From NCBI RefSeq assembly GCF_003148495.1, contig NZ_QGGH01000014.1:62001-126000 (forward strand): a DNA stretch of 64,000 nt, given 5' to 3'. The notes beneath the pieces were generated by a model, which made no database searches, was not told the origin of the DNA, and worked only from the letters and a program-made list of their open reading frames with translations. A program made the translations under genes and the position numbers. Origin of the DNA: Mesorhizobium loti. Lineage in GTDB: Bacteria; Pseudomonadota; Alphaproteobacteria; Rhizobiales; Rhizobiaceae. Of the stretch, positions 19,335 through 28,273 are shown one piece after another (position 1 is the stretch's first letter; the number at the start of each line of letters is the position of its first letter).

Positions 19335-20439
19335 ATTCGGCGGGCTGCGCCTTAACCGAGACGCGACGAAATCGAGCCAGTCCAGCATCGACCGCGCGGC
19401 CAAGCCAAATCCTCAGCAGCCGCTGCGCGGGTCGTTCGCAGGTGCGCCAGATCGCCCACGAAGCGGAGAGCATGAGCGCAATGCAGCCAAAGGCGGCAAA
19501 CCATTTCCCGACCAGGGGTGCTGCGGCATTGATAGCGAGATAGCCGATCTCCTGGTGCAGCAGGTAGAGCGGATAGGTCAGCCCGCCCAAGGCTAGAGTG
19601 AGTGAGGATGGCCTGACACGGCAGCGCAGCAGGACCGCGCCGATCAGCGCGCCATGCATGACGATATTGGCAACGACCAGATTGGCCGACGAAACGGCAA
19701 TGCCGTAGTGGTTCTGCATCCAATGCTGCGTCACCGACAGAGTGCCGCAGGAGATCAGGAATGCAGCGGCAAGCAGCAGCAGGGCCAGCAGTGAACGGCC
19801 ATGCGCATGGAGGTGGTGGACCAGCACGCCGGCGGCGAAGAACGGCCCGAACTCGGTGATGAACAGCAATCGAACCGCGCCGCTGCCGAGGAAGAATTCG
19901 TTCAAGGCCGAGATCGCCAGCCAGACGAGGATCAGCTCCAGCTTGCGTTTCTGGAAGAGCCCGGTGAACAGGGCCAGCGTCACCCAACCGTAGAAAACCA
20001 GTTCAAGCACAATCGACCAATAGACGCCGTCCATGAAGGGTTGGCCGAAGGCTGGCGCAAACATCGACAGATTGGCGGCATACTGGCTGAACGAGGCTGA
20101 AAGCAGCGGTGAGCCGGCAAGGGCGATAATCGCGAAGGTGATCGTCATGCAGAGCAGGAAGCCCGGATAGAGGCGAACGAACCGCGCGATCGCAAACTGG
20201 TCCCAACTGCGGTTTTCCGCTGACCAGGCAATGACGAAGCCGCTGATCAGGAAGAACAAATTGACGCCGAGATAGCCGTAGAGAGCCACCGGTGCGGCAA
20301 GCGGATAGCCCTCGGCAAGGTAGCCTTCAGCCGCCGCGCCGCGGAAGAAATAGTGAAAAAACACAACCGCAAGTGCCGCCGCCAGCCTGAGCAGGTCCAA
20401 CGTCGCGATGTAATCCTGCCCAGCAGGTCTGGTGTTCAT
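19333..20439 (-). CDS. Acyltransferase 3 family membrane protein (OafA/YrhL type)
   Basis: A 368-residue protein with about ten membrane helices. The N-terminal LDLLRLAAALAVVFFHY segment carries the arginine and histidine typical of the acyltransferase-3 fold. The family O-acylates surface sugars such as exopolysaccharide, LPS or Nod factors. It lacks a C-terminal SGNH domain. It is a single gene, so the target is unknown. Confidence 0.86.
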   Translation of the reverse strand: MNTRPAGQDYIATLDLLRLAAALAVVFFHYFFRGAAAEGYLAEGYPLAAPVALYGYLGVNLFFLISGFVIAWSAENRSWDQFAIARFVRLYPGFLLCMTITFAIIALAGSPLLSASFSQYAANLSMFAPAFGQPFMDGVYWSIVLELVFYGWVTLALFTGLFQKRKLELILVWLAISALNEFFLGSGAVRLLFITEFGPFFAAGVLVHHLHAHGRSLLALLLLAAAFLISCGTLSVTQHWMQNHYGIAVSSANLVVANIVMHGALIGAVLLRCRVRPSSLTLALGGLTYPLYLLHQEIGYLAINAAAPLVGKWFAAFGCIALMLSASWAIWRTCERPAQRLLRIWLGRAVDAGLARFRRVSVKAQPAE

Positions 20440-20538
20440 CCGAGTTCCCGCTTTTACGATCCGGAAACCATAGAGCGGATCGCGGCTGAGCGGGTTAAGA
20501 CGGCTGAACTATCGCTAGATGTAGTAAATACGGGCCCG

Positions 20539-21852
20539 TCAAACCGCCGAACCGTAGAGATCGTAGGCATCGGCACGGTCGATCTTGACGGTGACGATGT
20601 CGCCTTGGCGCAGCGGGCGGCGCGACTGGATATGCACCGAGCCGTCGATCTCGGGCGCGTCGTATTTGGTGCGGCCCTTTGCCGATGTGCCATGCGCCTC
20701 GTCGATCAGCACCGGCAAGCGCTTGCCGACCTTCTTGGCCAGCTGCGTCGCCGAAATCTTCTGCTGGCGCTGCATGAAGCGGTGCCAGCGCGCCTCCTTG
20801 ATCTCCTGCGGGACCTGTTCGAGCCCAAGATCGTTGGAACGGGCGCCCCGGACCGGCTCGTATTTGAAGCAGCCGGCGCGATCGATCTTCGCCTCATCGA
20901 GCCAGTCGAGCAGCATCTCGAAATCATCGTCCGTCTCGCCGGGGAAGCCGACGATGAAGGTCGAACGAATGGCCAGATCCGGGCAAATTTCGCGCCAGCC
21001 GCGAATGCGCTCGAGCGTCTTTTCGCCATGCGCCGGCCGCCGCATGTTCTTCAACACCTGCGGCGAAGCGTGCTGGAAGGGGATATCCAGATAGGGGAGG
21101 ATCTTGCCTTCCGCCATCAGCGGGATGACATCGGCGACATGCGGGTAGGGGTAGACATAGTGCATGCGCACCCAGATGCCGAGCTTGCCCAGTTCTTCGG
21201 AGAGATCGAGGAATTTCGCACGGACTTCGCGGTCGCCGAACATGCTGGTCTGGTACTTGATGTCGATGCCGTAGGCGCTGGTGTCCTGCGAGATGACCAG
21301 GAGCTCCTTGACGCCAGCTTTGGCCAGTTTCTCGGCCTCGCGCAGCACATCGGCCGCCGGTCGCGAGACGAGGTCGCCACGCAGAGCGGGAATGATGCAG
21401 AAGGTGCAGCGGTTGTTGCAGCCTTCGGAAATCTTGAGATAGGCGTAGTGGCGCGGCGTCAGCTTGACGCCCTGCGGCGGCAAGAGATCGATATAGGGGT
21501 CGTGCGAGGGCGGTGCGGCCTCGTGCACGGCGGCCATCACGCTCTCATAGGCCTGCGGTCCGGTGATCGCCAGCACATTGGGGTGCCTCTCGCGAATGAC
21601 ATCCGGTTCGGCGCCGAGGCAGCCGGTGACGATGACCCTGCCGTTTTCCGAAAGCGCGGAGCCGATGGCATTGAGTGACTCGTCGCGGGCGGAATCGAGA
21701 AAGCCGCAGGTGTTGACGACGACCAGGTCGGCGCCGTCATGCTTGCGGGCGATCTCGTAGCCTTCGGCGCGCAGGCGCGTGATGATGCGTTCCGAATCCA
21801 CAAGGGCTTTCGGGCATCCAAGACTGACAAAACTCACGCGAGGAGCGGACAT
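20539..21852 (-). CDS. rimO: Ribosomal protein S12 methylthiotransferase RimO
   Basis: A 437-residue radical-SAM enzyme that adds a methylthio group to the conserved aspartate of ribosomal protein S12. Three domains are visible: the UPF0004 N-terminal domain with cluster cysteines (the first in GCPK near residue 13), the radical-SAM core with CNNRCTFC near residue 150, and a C-terminal TRAM domain. The Ser-Leu-Gly-Cys-Pro-Lys start is typical of RimO rather than MiaB. Confidence 0.93.
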   Translation of the reverse strand: MSAPRVSFVSLGCPKALVDSERIITRLRAEGYEIARKHDGADLVVVNTCGFLDSARDESLNAIGSALSENGRVIVTGCLGAEPDVIRERHPNVLAITGPQAYESVMAAVHEAAPPSHDPYIDLLPPQGVKLTPRHYAYLKISEGCNNRCTFCIIPALRGDLVSRPAADVLREAEKLAKAGVKELLVISQDTSAYGIDIKYQTSMFGDREVRAKFLDLSEELGKLGIWVRMHYVYPYPHVADVIPLMAEGKILPYLDIPFQHASPQVLKNMRRPAHGEKTLERIRGWREICPDLAIRSTFIVGFPGETDDDFEMLLDWLDEAKIDRAGCFKYEPVRGARSNDLGLEQVPQEIKEARWHRFMQRQQKISATQLAKKVGKRLPVLIDEAHGTSAKGRTKYDAPEIDGSVHIQSRRPLRQGDIVTVKIDRADAYDLYGSAV

Positions 21853-21999
21853 AGAGGGTTTCCGGGCTTTTCAGGATTGCCGGCGCAGTACCACACTTAT
21901 TGCGGCATTGGTATGGGCACGGCTGCGATGCGGCAAAACGCATGGCGATTGCGCTGCGGACCTCGCTTTGCGGATCGAAGACGAGGCAGGCCGGCAGCC

Positions 22000-22659
22000 T
22001 CAGCTGACCGCGTTGTTTAGATGCGGCCAGACTTCCACCGCGCCACGATAGACCATGTCCAACGCGACATAGAAAATGATCAGCAGGCCGACATAGGCGA
22101 TCCAGCGGTGGCGATGCAGCAGTTTTGCGATGAAAGTCGCGGCGAGCCCCATCAGCGCGATCGACAGCACGAGGCCGATGACCAGCACCGGGAAATGATC
22201 GCGCGCGGCACCCGCGACCGCCAGCACGTTGTCGAGCGACATCGACACGTCGGCGACGACAATCTGCAATGCGGCCTGGCCGAGCGTCTTGCGCTTCGTC
22301 TTGCCGGCCACCGCATTGTCGCTGTTGAGATCGGAGTTCGACAGCGCCTCGGTCGCCTCCAGCTCATCGGCATGGGACGTGCGCAGCTCGCGGTACATCT
22401 TCCAGCAGACCCACAGCAGCAAGATACCGCCAGCCAGCAGCAGGCCGACGATCGCCAGCAGCTTGACGGTAACCGCGGCAAAGCCGATGCGCAGCACCGT
22501 TGCCGCCAGCACACCGATGAGGATCGCCTTCTTGCGTTGTTCGGCCGGCAGGCCGGCAGCGGCAAGGCCGATGACGATCGCATTGTCGCCGGCAAGCACG
22601 AGGTCGATGGCGATGACCTGGAGCAGGGCGGTCAGGCTGGCAGCGCTGAAAATGTCCAT
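22000..22659 (-). CDS. TerC family membrane protein (YjbE type)
   Basis: A 219-residue protein with seven predicted helices. It has the paired acidic motifs of the family: DLVLAGDNA in helix 1 and DVSMSLDNV in the second half. TerC/YjbE-type proteins export metals, manganese in several species, often loading secreted enzymes. No riboswitch is seen upstream. Confidence 0.87.
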   Translation of the reverse strand: MDIFSAASLTALLQVIAIDLVLAGDNAIVIGLAAAGLPAEQRKKAILIGVLAATVLRIGFAAVTVKLLAIVGLLLAGGILLLWVCWKMYRELRTSHADELEATEALSNSDLNSDNAVAGKTKRKTLGQAALQIVVADVSMSLDNVLAVAGAARDHFPVLVIGLVLSIALMGLAATFIAKLLHRHRWIAYVGLLIIFYVALDMVYRGAVEVWPHLNNAVS

Positions 22660-22845
22660 CGACCGGAAGCCCTTGCTGGTTTGCCGAGTGTTCGTCGATT
22701 ATCCAGACGGCCCTAACTTGGTGGTCCCTTGGCGTCAAGGGATCACTCGTGGTGACCTCACCGAAGCATCTTCAGGTCAAAACCGGATCAAAGACTCTGC
22801 AGCACTCGCCGGCAGCCGGGCAAAACCGCCGCGGCCGATCATAAA

Positions 22846-23253
22846 TCAATCGTAGAGATTGTACTTTGCCCAATCTGCTTCCGGAATCTCGTCACCGATC
22901 CGGTAGCGGAGCTGCAGAACTTCCATATGGTCGGGCGCCGTCTGGCACTTGAATTTCAGCCGGTACCATTGCCCGTTGCTGCGAAACGCAGCGCCGGGGC
23001 TTTTGATTGCATCAGCACCCATCTCGGGCGTCGCGAAGGCGTAGGCGACGACGCGATCGGCTTTGAACTTGCGATCGTCGTGGGTGATCCGGTCGAGCAC
23101 TTCGGCGTCACAACGCTGTTCAAGACGGGTTTGGGGATCGAGTTTCATCAAGCCGGCGCGCAATGCACTGTCCATTGCGTTGGCTGGAAAACTCAGTGTC
23201 ACAGACGCCAAGGCGGTCATGCAGAGTTTCTTCATGGGCGGGACAAGCAACAT
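22846..23253 (-). CDS. Secreted DUF930 domain protein
   Basis: A 135-residue protein with a signal peptide (MKKLCMTALASV..., cleavage after ANA) and a DUF930 body containing two well-spaced cysteines, probably a disulphide. Function is unknown; the family is common in Rhizobiales. The start may be ATG 23253 or ATG 23235; neither has a good ribosome site, and both leave the signal peptide intact. Confidence 0.75.
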   Translation of the reverse strand: MLLVPPMKKLCMTALASVTLSFPANAMDSALRAGLMKLDPQTRLEQRCDAEVLDRITHDDRKFKADRVVAYAFATPEMGADAIKSPGAAFRSNGQWYRLKFKCQTAPDHMEVLQLRYRIGDEIPEADWAKYNLYD

Positions 23254-23309
23254 ATTTTGTCGGAGAAATCAACCAACGGGACCGGCTCGGACCCCGCAGG
23301 CATCATCAA

Positions 23310-24008
23310 TCAAATGGCCGATGCGTTCAAAATTGCGTGTCGGGATTCATCATGCGATGCCTGCGGCCAACGGACCAACGAGGCGCGGCCGGCATCGGTG
23401 AGATCGTAGAGGCCGCGGTCGACGCGCGCGAACCAGCCATAGACATTGTGCTGCAGGATCTTCGGCGCGAGCGGCGTCAGCGCCTTCAGATCACGCGGGC
23501 GCCTGGGTCCGTCCACCATGGCGGCAGCGCAGGCGAGGGCGCTTTGGCGATAGGCCGTCATGATCGGATTGCGCGATCCTCCTCCAGCAACAGGATCGCC
23601 GCGACGGCGCTGGTGCTCGTCGACCAGGCGAGAGCGCCGGCGTGCATTGTTGCGCGGCGCCGGCGCGATCGGGCTGAGAAGCACCTCGACCCGGTCCGTC
23701 GCGGTGACGCCAAGCAGACCGAAGCCAAGGCGGCGGCAGAGATTGCGGAACCTGGCATCGCTCTCGCGTCCCTTGCCGCGGGCCGATAGGCGCGCGGCAA
23801 GCCACACCTCGTCACAGGCGGCCGCGCGATCGACGCCTTGCAGCACCAGTTCCAGATTGAACTGCAGCTTCAGTTCGCAGATGACAACGACAGGCGGCTC
23901 CCCCTCGCGCAATGCAACAATATCGCAGCCACCGATCTCGCCTTTCACGACGAAATCCAGGTTTTCGAGGAACCGCTTCACCGGCGCATAGAGTGAGGTC
24001 TCGTTCAT
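23310..24008 (-). CDS. DUF2161 protein, predicted PD-(D/E)XK-type nuclease fold
   Basis: A 232-residue protein. The N-terminal half has GCDIVALREGEPPVVVICELK, which fits the D...E-x-K core of PD-(D/E)XK enzymes (restriction-endonuclease fold). The C-terminal half has a winged-helix-like segment (LTPLAPKILQHNVYGWFARV). The family is known as DUF2161 and is widespread in Rhizobiales. The substrate is unknown. It stands between two secreted-protein genes, not in a defence cluster. Confidence 0.78.
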   Translation of the reverse strand: MNETSLYAPVKRFLENLDFVVKGEIGGCDIVALREGEPPVVVICELKLQFNLELVLQGVDRAAACDEVWLAARLSARGKGRESDARFRNLCRRLGFGLLGVTATDRVEVLLSPIAPAPRNNARRRSRLVDEHQRRRGDPVAGGGSRNPIMTAYRQSALACAAAMVDGPRRPRDLKALTPLAPKILQHNVYGWFARVDRGLYDLTDAGRASLVRWPQASHDESRHAILNASAI

Positions 24009-24128
24009 GCCTCGAAGGTTTAGCCGATTCGAGGCGAAAAGCCTTCAGACCTCGTGGCTGCCCGAAGCCATCGAGCAACCCGCTCGATGCCGTCGAATCT
24101 GGCGGCCGCCGCAATCCGCTACGGATTC

Positions 24129-24296
24129 TCAGGCTATGTCCGCGGGCTCGGCTTTACGTTTTCGCCCGGTGATCATAGCTCGGACAAGGTTTTCGCGATG
24201 GCGAAAGCTTGCCAGCGCAACGCCGCTGCTGCCGGCAGCGAGCGCCGATCCTGCGACCATGCCGACGAGAGCGGCGAGAACGAGTGTGCGATACAT
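24129..24296 (-). CDS. Small exported protein, 55 residues
   Basis: The ATG at 24296 follows GGAG with good spacing. The product begins with a short basic segment and a hydrophobic stretch ending ALA-A, a plausible signal peptide or single membrane helix, then a basic tail. It is divergent from the cupredoxin gene and shares its upstream region, which holds copper-box-like repeats. No family is recognised. Confidence 0.5.
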   Translation of the reverse strand: MYRTLVLAALVGMVAGSALAAGSSGVALASFRHRENLVRAMITGRKRKAEPADIA

Positions 24297-24427
24297 GATG
24301 GCTCCATTCGGGAGGTTGGGCGCGAATGCCGCGCCTGCGGTTGGGATTTCGCGCCTGTGGGTGGGATTTCGATCAGGTCCGGTCAGACGGCCGTGACCGT
24401 CGTTGGTGCGACCTAGCCAATTCAACC

Positions 24428-24504
24428 TGACAACTGGCTGACAACTGCATCCGCGCCGCTGATGGGCCGCCCAACCAAATTTTCACTGTCAGCTTGTTGT
24501 CAGC
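24428..24504. promoter_or_regulatory. TGACAA/TTGTCA repeat cluster upstream of the cupredoxin gene
   Basis: TGACAAC occurs at 24428-24434 and again at 24439-24445 (11-bp spacing). In the other orientation a full half-site (GTTGTCA) lies at 24496-24502 and a partial one (CTGTCAGC) at 24487-24494. TGACAA with TTGTCA are the half-sites of CusR/CopR-type copper boxes; the 11-bp spacing fits OmpR-class response regulators. Assignment to copper control is inference from motif and neighbour. Confidence 0.45.
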
Positions 24505-24593
24505 GTGGCTGTTCTAGCCGAGTGCCGCGACCACGAAGCATTCCCCAATCAGTCCTTGCGGGGTCGCCGCAAGCGATCAGGAGCCTTTCGAAC

Positions 24594-25070
24594 ATGCAGC
24601 CCTTCAAGACCGGACTGGTCCTCGTCCTACTAGCCGTGTCGGCACCCGCCTTCGCCAACACGATCGTAAACGTCAAGCTGTGGGACAAGGATGGCGTAGC
24701 GAACCCCGATGCAAAGATGGGAATGGGCATGCCGGCAAACATGAGCATGGCAACCATGAGGATCAAGCTGGACCAGACCGTCGTATTAGCAGGCAAGGTG
24801 ACCTTCGAGGTTCAGAACAGCTCCAAGGACACGGTCCATGAGATGATCGTGGTGCCGGTGAGCGACGCCAAAAGGACAACGCTGCCCTATGTGCCAAATG
24901 AAAACCGCGTCAACGAGGATGCGGCAGGCCATCTCGGCGAAGTCTCCGAGCTTGATCCGGGCAAGACCGGATCACTGACGCTAGACCTCAAGCCTGGCAA
25001 CTATGCCGTCTTTTGCAACATTCCCGGCCACTTCATGAATGGAATGTGGGCGACCATCCTGGTCAAGTAG
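24594..25070 (+). CDS. Periplasmic cupredoxin (plastocyanin/azurin-like)
   Basis: A 158-residue exported blue-copper-type protein. The signal peptide ends at AFA (residue 21). The type 1 copper ligands are visible: H82 in VHEM, then C141, H146 and M151 in the C-x4-H-x4-M loop. A methionine-rich stretch lies at 42-55, as in copper chaperone-like cupredoxins. AGGAG precedes the ATG. It may carry electrons or buffer copper in the periplasm. A strong terminator follows. Confidence 0.86.
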   Translation: MQPFKTGLVLVLLAVSAPAFANTIVNVKLWDKDGVANPDAKMGMGMPANMSMATMRIKLDQTVVLAGKVTFEVQNSSKDTVHEMIVVPVSDAKRTTLPYVPNENRVNEDAAGHLGEVSELDPGKTGSLTLDLKPGNYAVFCNIPGHFMNGMWATILVK

Positions 25071-25089
25071 GCCGTGATTTGATGAGGCA

Positions 25090-25119
25090 CCCGCCGCGCC
25101 AAAGGAGCGGCGGGTTTTT
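25090..25119 (+). terminator. Intrinsic terminator after the cupredoxin gene
   Basis: Arms CCCGCCGC and GCGGCGGG are followed by five T. Confidence 0.88.
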
Positions 25120-25146
25120 GGTTTCATGTCCGTCGATGCCAACCCG

Positions 25147-25989
25147 TCAGGCTTCAGTGCTCTGCGCTGCTCGCTTCACAAGCTTCCTGCGGGGCAGGAG
25201 CGGATAGCCGATCTGGCCGAAATAGGTGGAGGGGATCGGATCATCGACGCCGTACTTCTCCGGCACCTTGTCACCGGTGACATTGTAAGTTCCGAACAGC
25301 ATGTCGAGGACAGGCAACTGCCCGGCGAAGTTCTTGTCATAGGCTTCGCGCTGGTTGGCATGGTGCCAGCGATGGAACTGCGGGCTGGCGATCAGCCACT
25401 TCAAGGGGCCGAACGGAATCCGCACGTTGGAATGAACAAGCATCGTGTGGCCAAAGTAGATCATCGAAAAGAGGGCGATTGAGGCGTCGGAGAAGCCGAG
25501 GAAATAGACCGGCGTCAGCGATACTGCCTTCGTGACGATGATGTCGACCGGATGATTATGGAAAGCACCGAGCCAATCCAGTTCCTCGATGCCATGGTGA
25601 ACTGCATGGAACTTCCAAAGTGCAGGGATTTTGTGGAAGGCTCGATGTGCCCAATAGACGCCGATATCGGTGATGAGGATGATCTCCGCAACCTGCAGCC
25701 AGACGGGCTGACCGCTGACGGCTTGCGTTATCGATTGCGGGACGAGCATTTCAGCGGCGCCGAGGGCACCGGCCGCTATCATGACGATGGCAACTTTTAC
25801 GATGAAGCCGTTGAACAGCAGATAGATCAGGTCGACAGCCAGACCCTTGCGGAAAATCTTCTGCGGCCGCTCGGCAAACAGATGTTCGAACGGAATGAAG
25901 ATCAGCGCGCAGATCAACAGTGCCTTGATACCAAAGATATCCATCCATTCGCCCCGGCGCGCCGTCTGCGCCTCTGAGAAGAACCACAT
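25147..25989 (-). CDS. Sterol desaturase/fatty acid hydroxylase family membrane protein
   Basis: A protein of about 280 residues with three to four membrane helices and the di-iron histidine boxes HRAFH, HAVHH and HRWHH spread over the second half. The family hydroxylates or desaturates lipids such as carotenoids, sterols and fatty acids. The substrate is unknown. Starts at TTG 26001, ATG 25989 and ATG 25944 are all possible; none has a well-spaced ribosome site. Confidence 0.85.
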   Translation of the reverse strand: MWFFSEAQTARRGEWMDIFGIKALLICALIFIPFEHLFAERPQKIFRKGLAVDLIYLLFNGFIVKVAIVMIAAGALGAAEMLVPQSITQAVSGQPVWLQVAEIILITDIGVYWAHRAFHKIPALWKFHAVHHGIEELDWLGAFHNHPVDIIVTKAVSLTPVYFLGFSDASIALFSMIYFGHTMLVHSNVRIPFGPLKWLIASPQFHRWHHANQREAYDKNFAGQLPVLDMLFGTYNVTGDKVPEKYGVDDPIPSTYFGQIGYPLLPRRKLVKRAAQSTEA

Positions 25990-26267
25990 CTCCCTTTCCA
26001 AAGGGCTAAAGGCTCTGCCGCTTTTGGGTGGCGGACCGCACCTGACGATGACGAGCCCTACGCTGTCGCGCTGCGATAAACAGGATCCCGCGACCGATAT
26101 CGGCTGTCAAAGTCCAACAAGGTCGGCCTGAAACCTGCTATTCCCGGTGCATCCCGACGCTGTGTCGTAGTAAGCGGAACGTGCGAGCAATGTCGCCGAA
26201 CGCGACGGCTCGGAGTAATGGGACCGTCGAACACGGTTCCTTGACAAGGCTTCGAACTGTTCGTGTC

Positions 26268-27161
26268 CTAGCCGTCAAGACCCCAAAGATCCGGGTTGCG
26301 TTTGAAATATTCAATCAGCATCTCGGTGAGCACCCGCACTTTCCGCGTAGGATGCTGACCCGGCGGGCGGACGACATACGCGGCTCCCGGAGGCACCGGA
26401 TAGCGTGTCATGATCGGGACCAGCGCACCGGAGGCCACATATTCATGTGTGATGCAATCGGGGAGCCAGGCGATGCCGAGACCTGCCGCCGCCGCAGCGG
26501 CAAGCGCCGTGGCGCTGTCGGCCTTGAACCTGCCCTGCGGCTGGACCGTAACAATCTTGTCGCCATCTATGAACTGCCAGGCTTCCGTTCCCTGCATGAG
26601 GGCCTGATGGGTGACGAGTTCGTCCGGAGTCTCGGGTGGTACGTGCGCTTTGATGTAATCCGGGCTCGCGACAAGCTTTCCATGGATCGGCCCGACGCGC
26701 TTCGCGATTAGGTTGGAGTCCTGAAGGTAGGCGCCCCGGATCGCGCAATCGAAACCCTCTGCGATGAGATCGACGAAGCGATCGCTGTAAGAAGTATGGA
26801 TGTGAAGCTTCGGGTGCAGACGCGCCATTTCCGCTAGCACGGGGGCGAAATGGGTCGCGCCGAAAGTAAGCGGCATGGCAACCCTCAGGCGGCCGCGCAG
26901 CTCACCTGTGGGGAGGATCGTTTCCCTGGCCGTATCAATCTCGGCGCTGGCTCGGGCCGCATGGTCTCTGAACGTGATGCCCGCTTCTGTGAGCGAGGCG
27001 CCGCGGGTCGTTCGTGCAAGCAGCTGGACGCCAAGTTCCGCTTCAACCCGAAAGAGCCGCCGACTGACGATTGACTTGGAGACGCCGAGCCGGCGCGCGG
27101 CGGCCGATACGCCCCCGGCGTCGGCCACTGCGACGAATGTCTGTAGATCTTCGATGTCCAT
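26268..27161 (-). CDS. LysR-type transcriptional regulator
   Basis: A 297-residue regulator with an N-terminal winged helix-turn-helix (residues 1-60) and a periplasmic-binding-protein-like effector domain. It is divergent from an isochorismatase-family gene with a 152-bp shared promoter, the usual arrangement in which a LysR protein controls its neighbour. GAGGAACG precedes the ATG. Confidence 0.88.
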   Translation of the reverse strand: MDIEDLQTFVAVADAGGVSAAARRLGVSKSIVSRRLFRVEAELGVQLLARTTRGASLTEAGITFRDHAARASAEIDTARETILPTGELRGRLRVAMPLTFGATHFAPVLAEMARLHPKLHIHTSYSDRFVDLIAEGFDCAIRGAYLQDSNLIAKRVGPIHGKLVASPDYIKAHVPPETPDELVTHQALMQGTEAWQFIDGDKIVTVQPQGRFKADSATALAAAAAAGLGIAWLPDCITHEYVASGALVPIMTRYPVPPGAAYVVRPPGQHPTRKVRVLTEMLIEYFKRNPDLWGLDG

Positions 27162-27313
27162 TGGCGTTCCTCGTTTAGCGACACAGCTTGCCTGAACATG
27201 GCACTACCGCATCACCAAAAGGAACAGCAAATTGCGTCCAGGCAACGTCGCCCGCCGGCGCATGTCTCCCATGAACCCATTGCCGTCCATCGCGACGGAG
27301 AAAGGACGTCTTT

Positions 27314-27967
27314 ATGACACCTCGTAACGGCCTTGATTCACTTCTTCGCCCCGAGGATTCGGTCCTCGTTCTGATCGATCACCAACCTTATCAGCTCGCA
27401 AACCTGAACAGCCACGATCCGCACATGGTGGTCAACAACACGACCGCGCTGGCGAAGCTGGCAAAAGCCTTCAATGTCCCGACCATTCTCACCAGCGTGA
27501 TCGCGGCGCGCGGTGGACTTCTCTTTAAGCAGATCACCGAGGTATTTCCGGACCAGGAAGTTATCGATCGCACCTGGGTGAACACCTGGCAGGACGAGAA
27601 TGTGGTGAGCGTCGTCAAGGCGACTGGCCGCAAGCAGCTGATCATCGCCGGTCTGTGGACCGAGGTCTGCGTCGCAATGCCTGTCATCCAGGCCGCCGGC
27701 GAAGGCTGGGACGTGACCGTGATCACCGACGCGTCGGGCGGGATTTCGAAGGAGTCTCACGAAGTTGCCATCCAGCGAATGATCGCGGCCGGCGCGAACG
27801 TGATGACCGTGATGGCGCTCGCTGGCGAATGGCAACGCGATTGGGCGCGCACCGAGCATGTCGAGGAGCTGACCGAGATTCTCATCCAGCACTTCGGCGG
27901 CAGCGGCATCGCGTACCTCTGGGAGCAGCAGCTGCTCAACACGCCGGTGCCGAGCACCGCGGGCTGA
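27314..27967 (+). CDS. Isochorismatase-family cysteine hydrolase (YcaC-like)
   Basis: A 217-residue hydrolase. Asp in VLIDHQ (about 22), Lys in GRKQLIIAG (about 107-115) and Cys in WTEVCVAM (about 122) give the Asp-Lys-Cys triad. Length and the long C-terminus resemble YcaC-type enzymes of unknown substrate. AAGGA precedes the ATG. It is probably regulated by the divergent LysR gene. Confidence 0.86.
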   Translation: MTPRNGLDSLLRPEDSVLVLIDHQPYQLANLNSHDPHMVVNNTTALAKLAKAFNVPTILTSVIAARGGLLFKQITEVFPDQEVIDRTWVNTWQDENVVSVVKATGRKQLIIAGLWTEVCVAMPVIQAAGEGWDVTVITDASGGISKESHEVAIQRMIAAGANVMTVMALAGEWQRDWARTEHVEELTEILIQHFGGSGIAYLWEQQLLNTPVPSTAG

Positions 27968-28054
27968 GCTGGGCGGAGGTGACGAAAGCTTGAGCGATTC
28001 AGCGCCAACACGCTGACTGCTTATCGAGCCACATTATCCCCGCCCCCAAAAGAC

Positions 28055-28085
28055 GGCCGCCCATGTGCCTGAGTGCTGGGCGGCC
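28055..28085 (+). terminator. Hairpin after the isochorismatase gene
   Basis: A perfect 9-bp stem GGCCGCCCA/TGGGCGGCC with a 13-nt loop. There is no T-tract, so termination is only likely. It is the last chromosomal feature before the element. Confidence 0.45.
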
Positions 28086-28157
28086 GGCATGTGGTTAGTT
28101 GGTCACTAACCGAAAATCGCCAAACCCCATGTTTCCCGGGCTTTCCAAGGGTTGACT

Positions 28158-28171
28158 TGGCGGAGGAAGTG
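28158..28171. other. attL core
   Basis: TGGCGGAGGAAGTG, identical to 44431-44444. It lies 103 bp before the integrase start. Flanks on the two sides differ, so the core is exactly 14 bp. Confidence 0.85.
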
Positions 28172-28273
28172 CCCGCCACTCCGCCGTTTTTGGGGTTTTT
28201 GTTGCGCACAACCCCTTGTAAAAGCTCCTAAAAGCCAGATATTCATTATCTTGGTTATGATAACGGGCAACGA

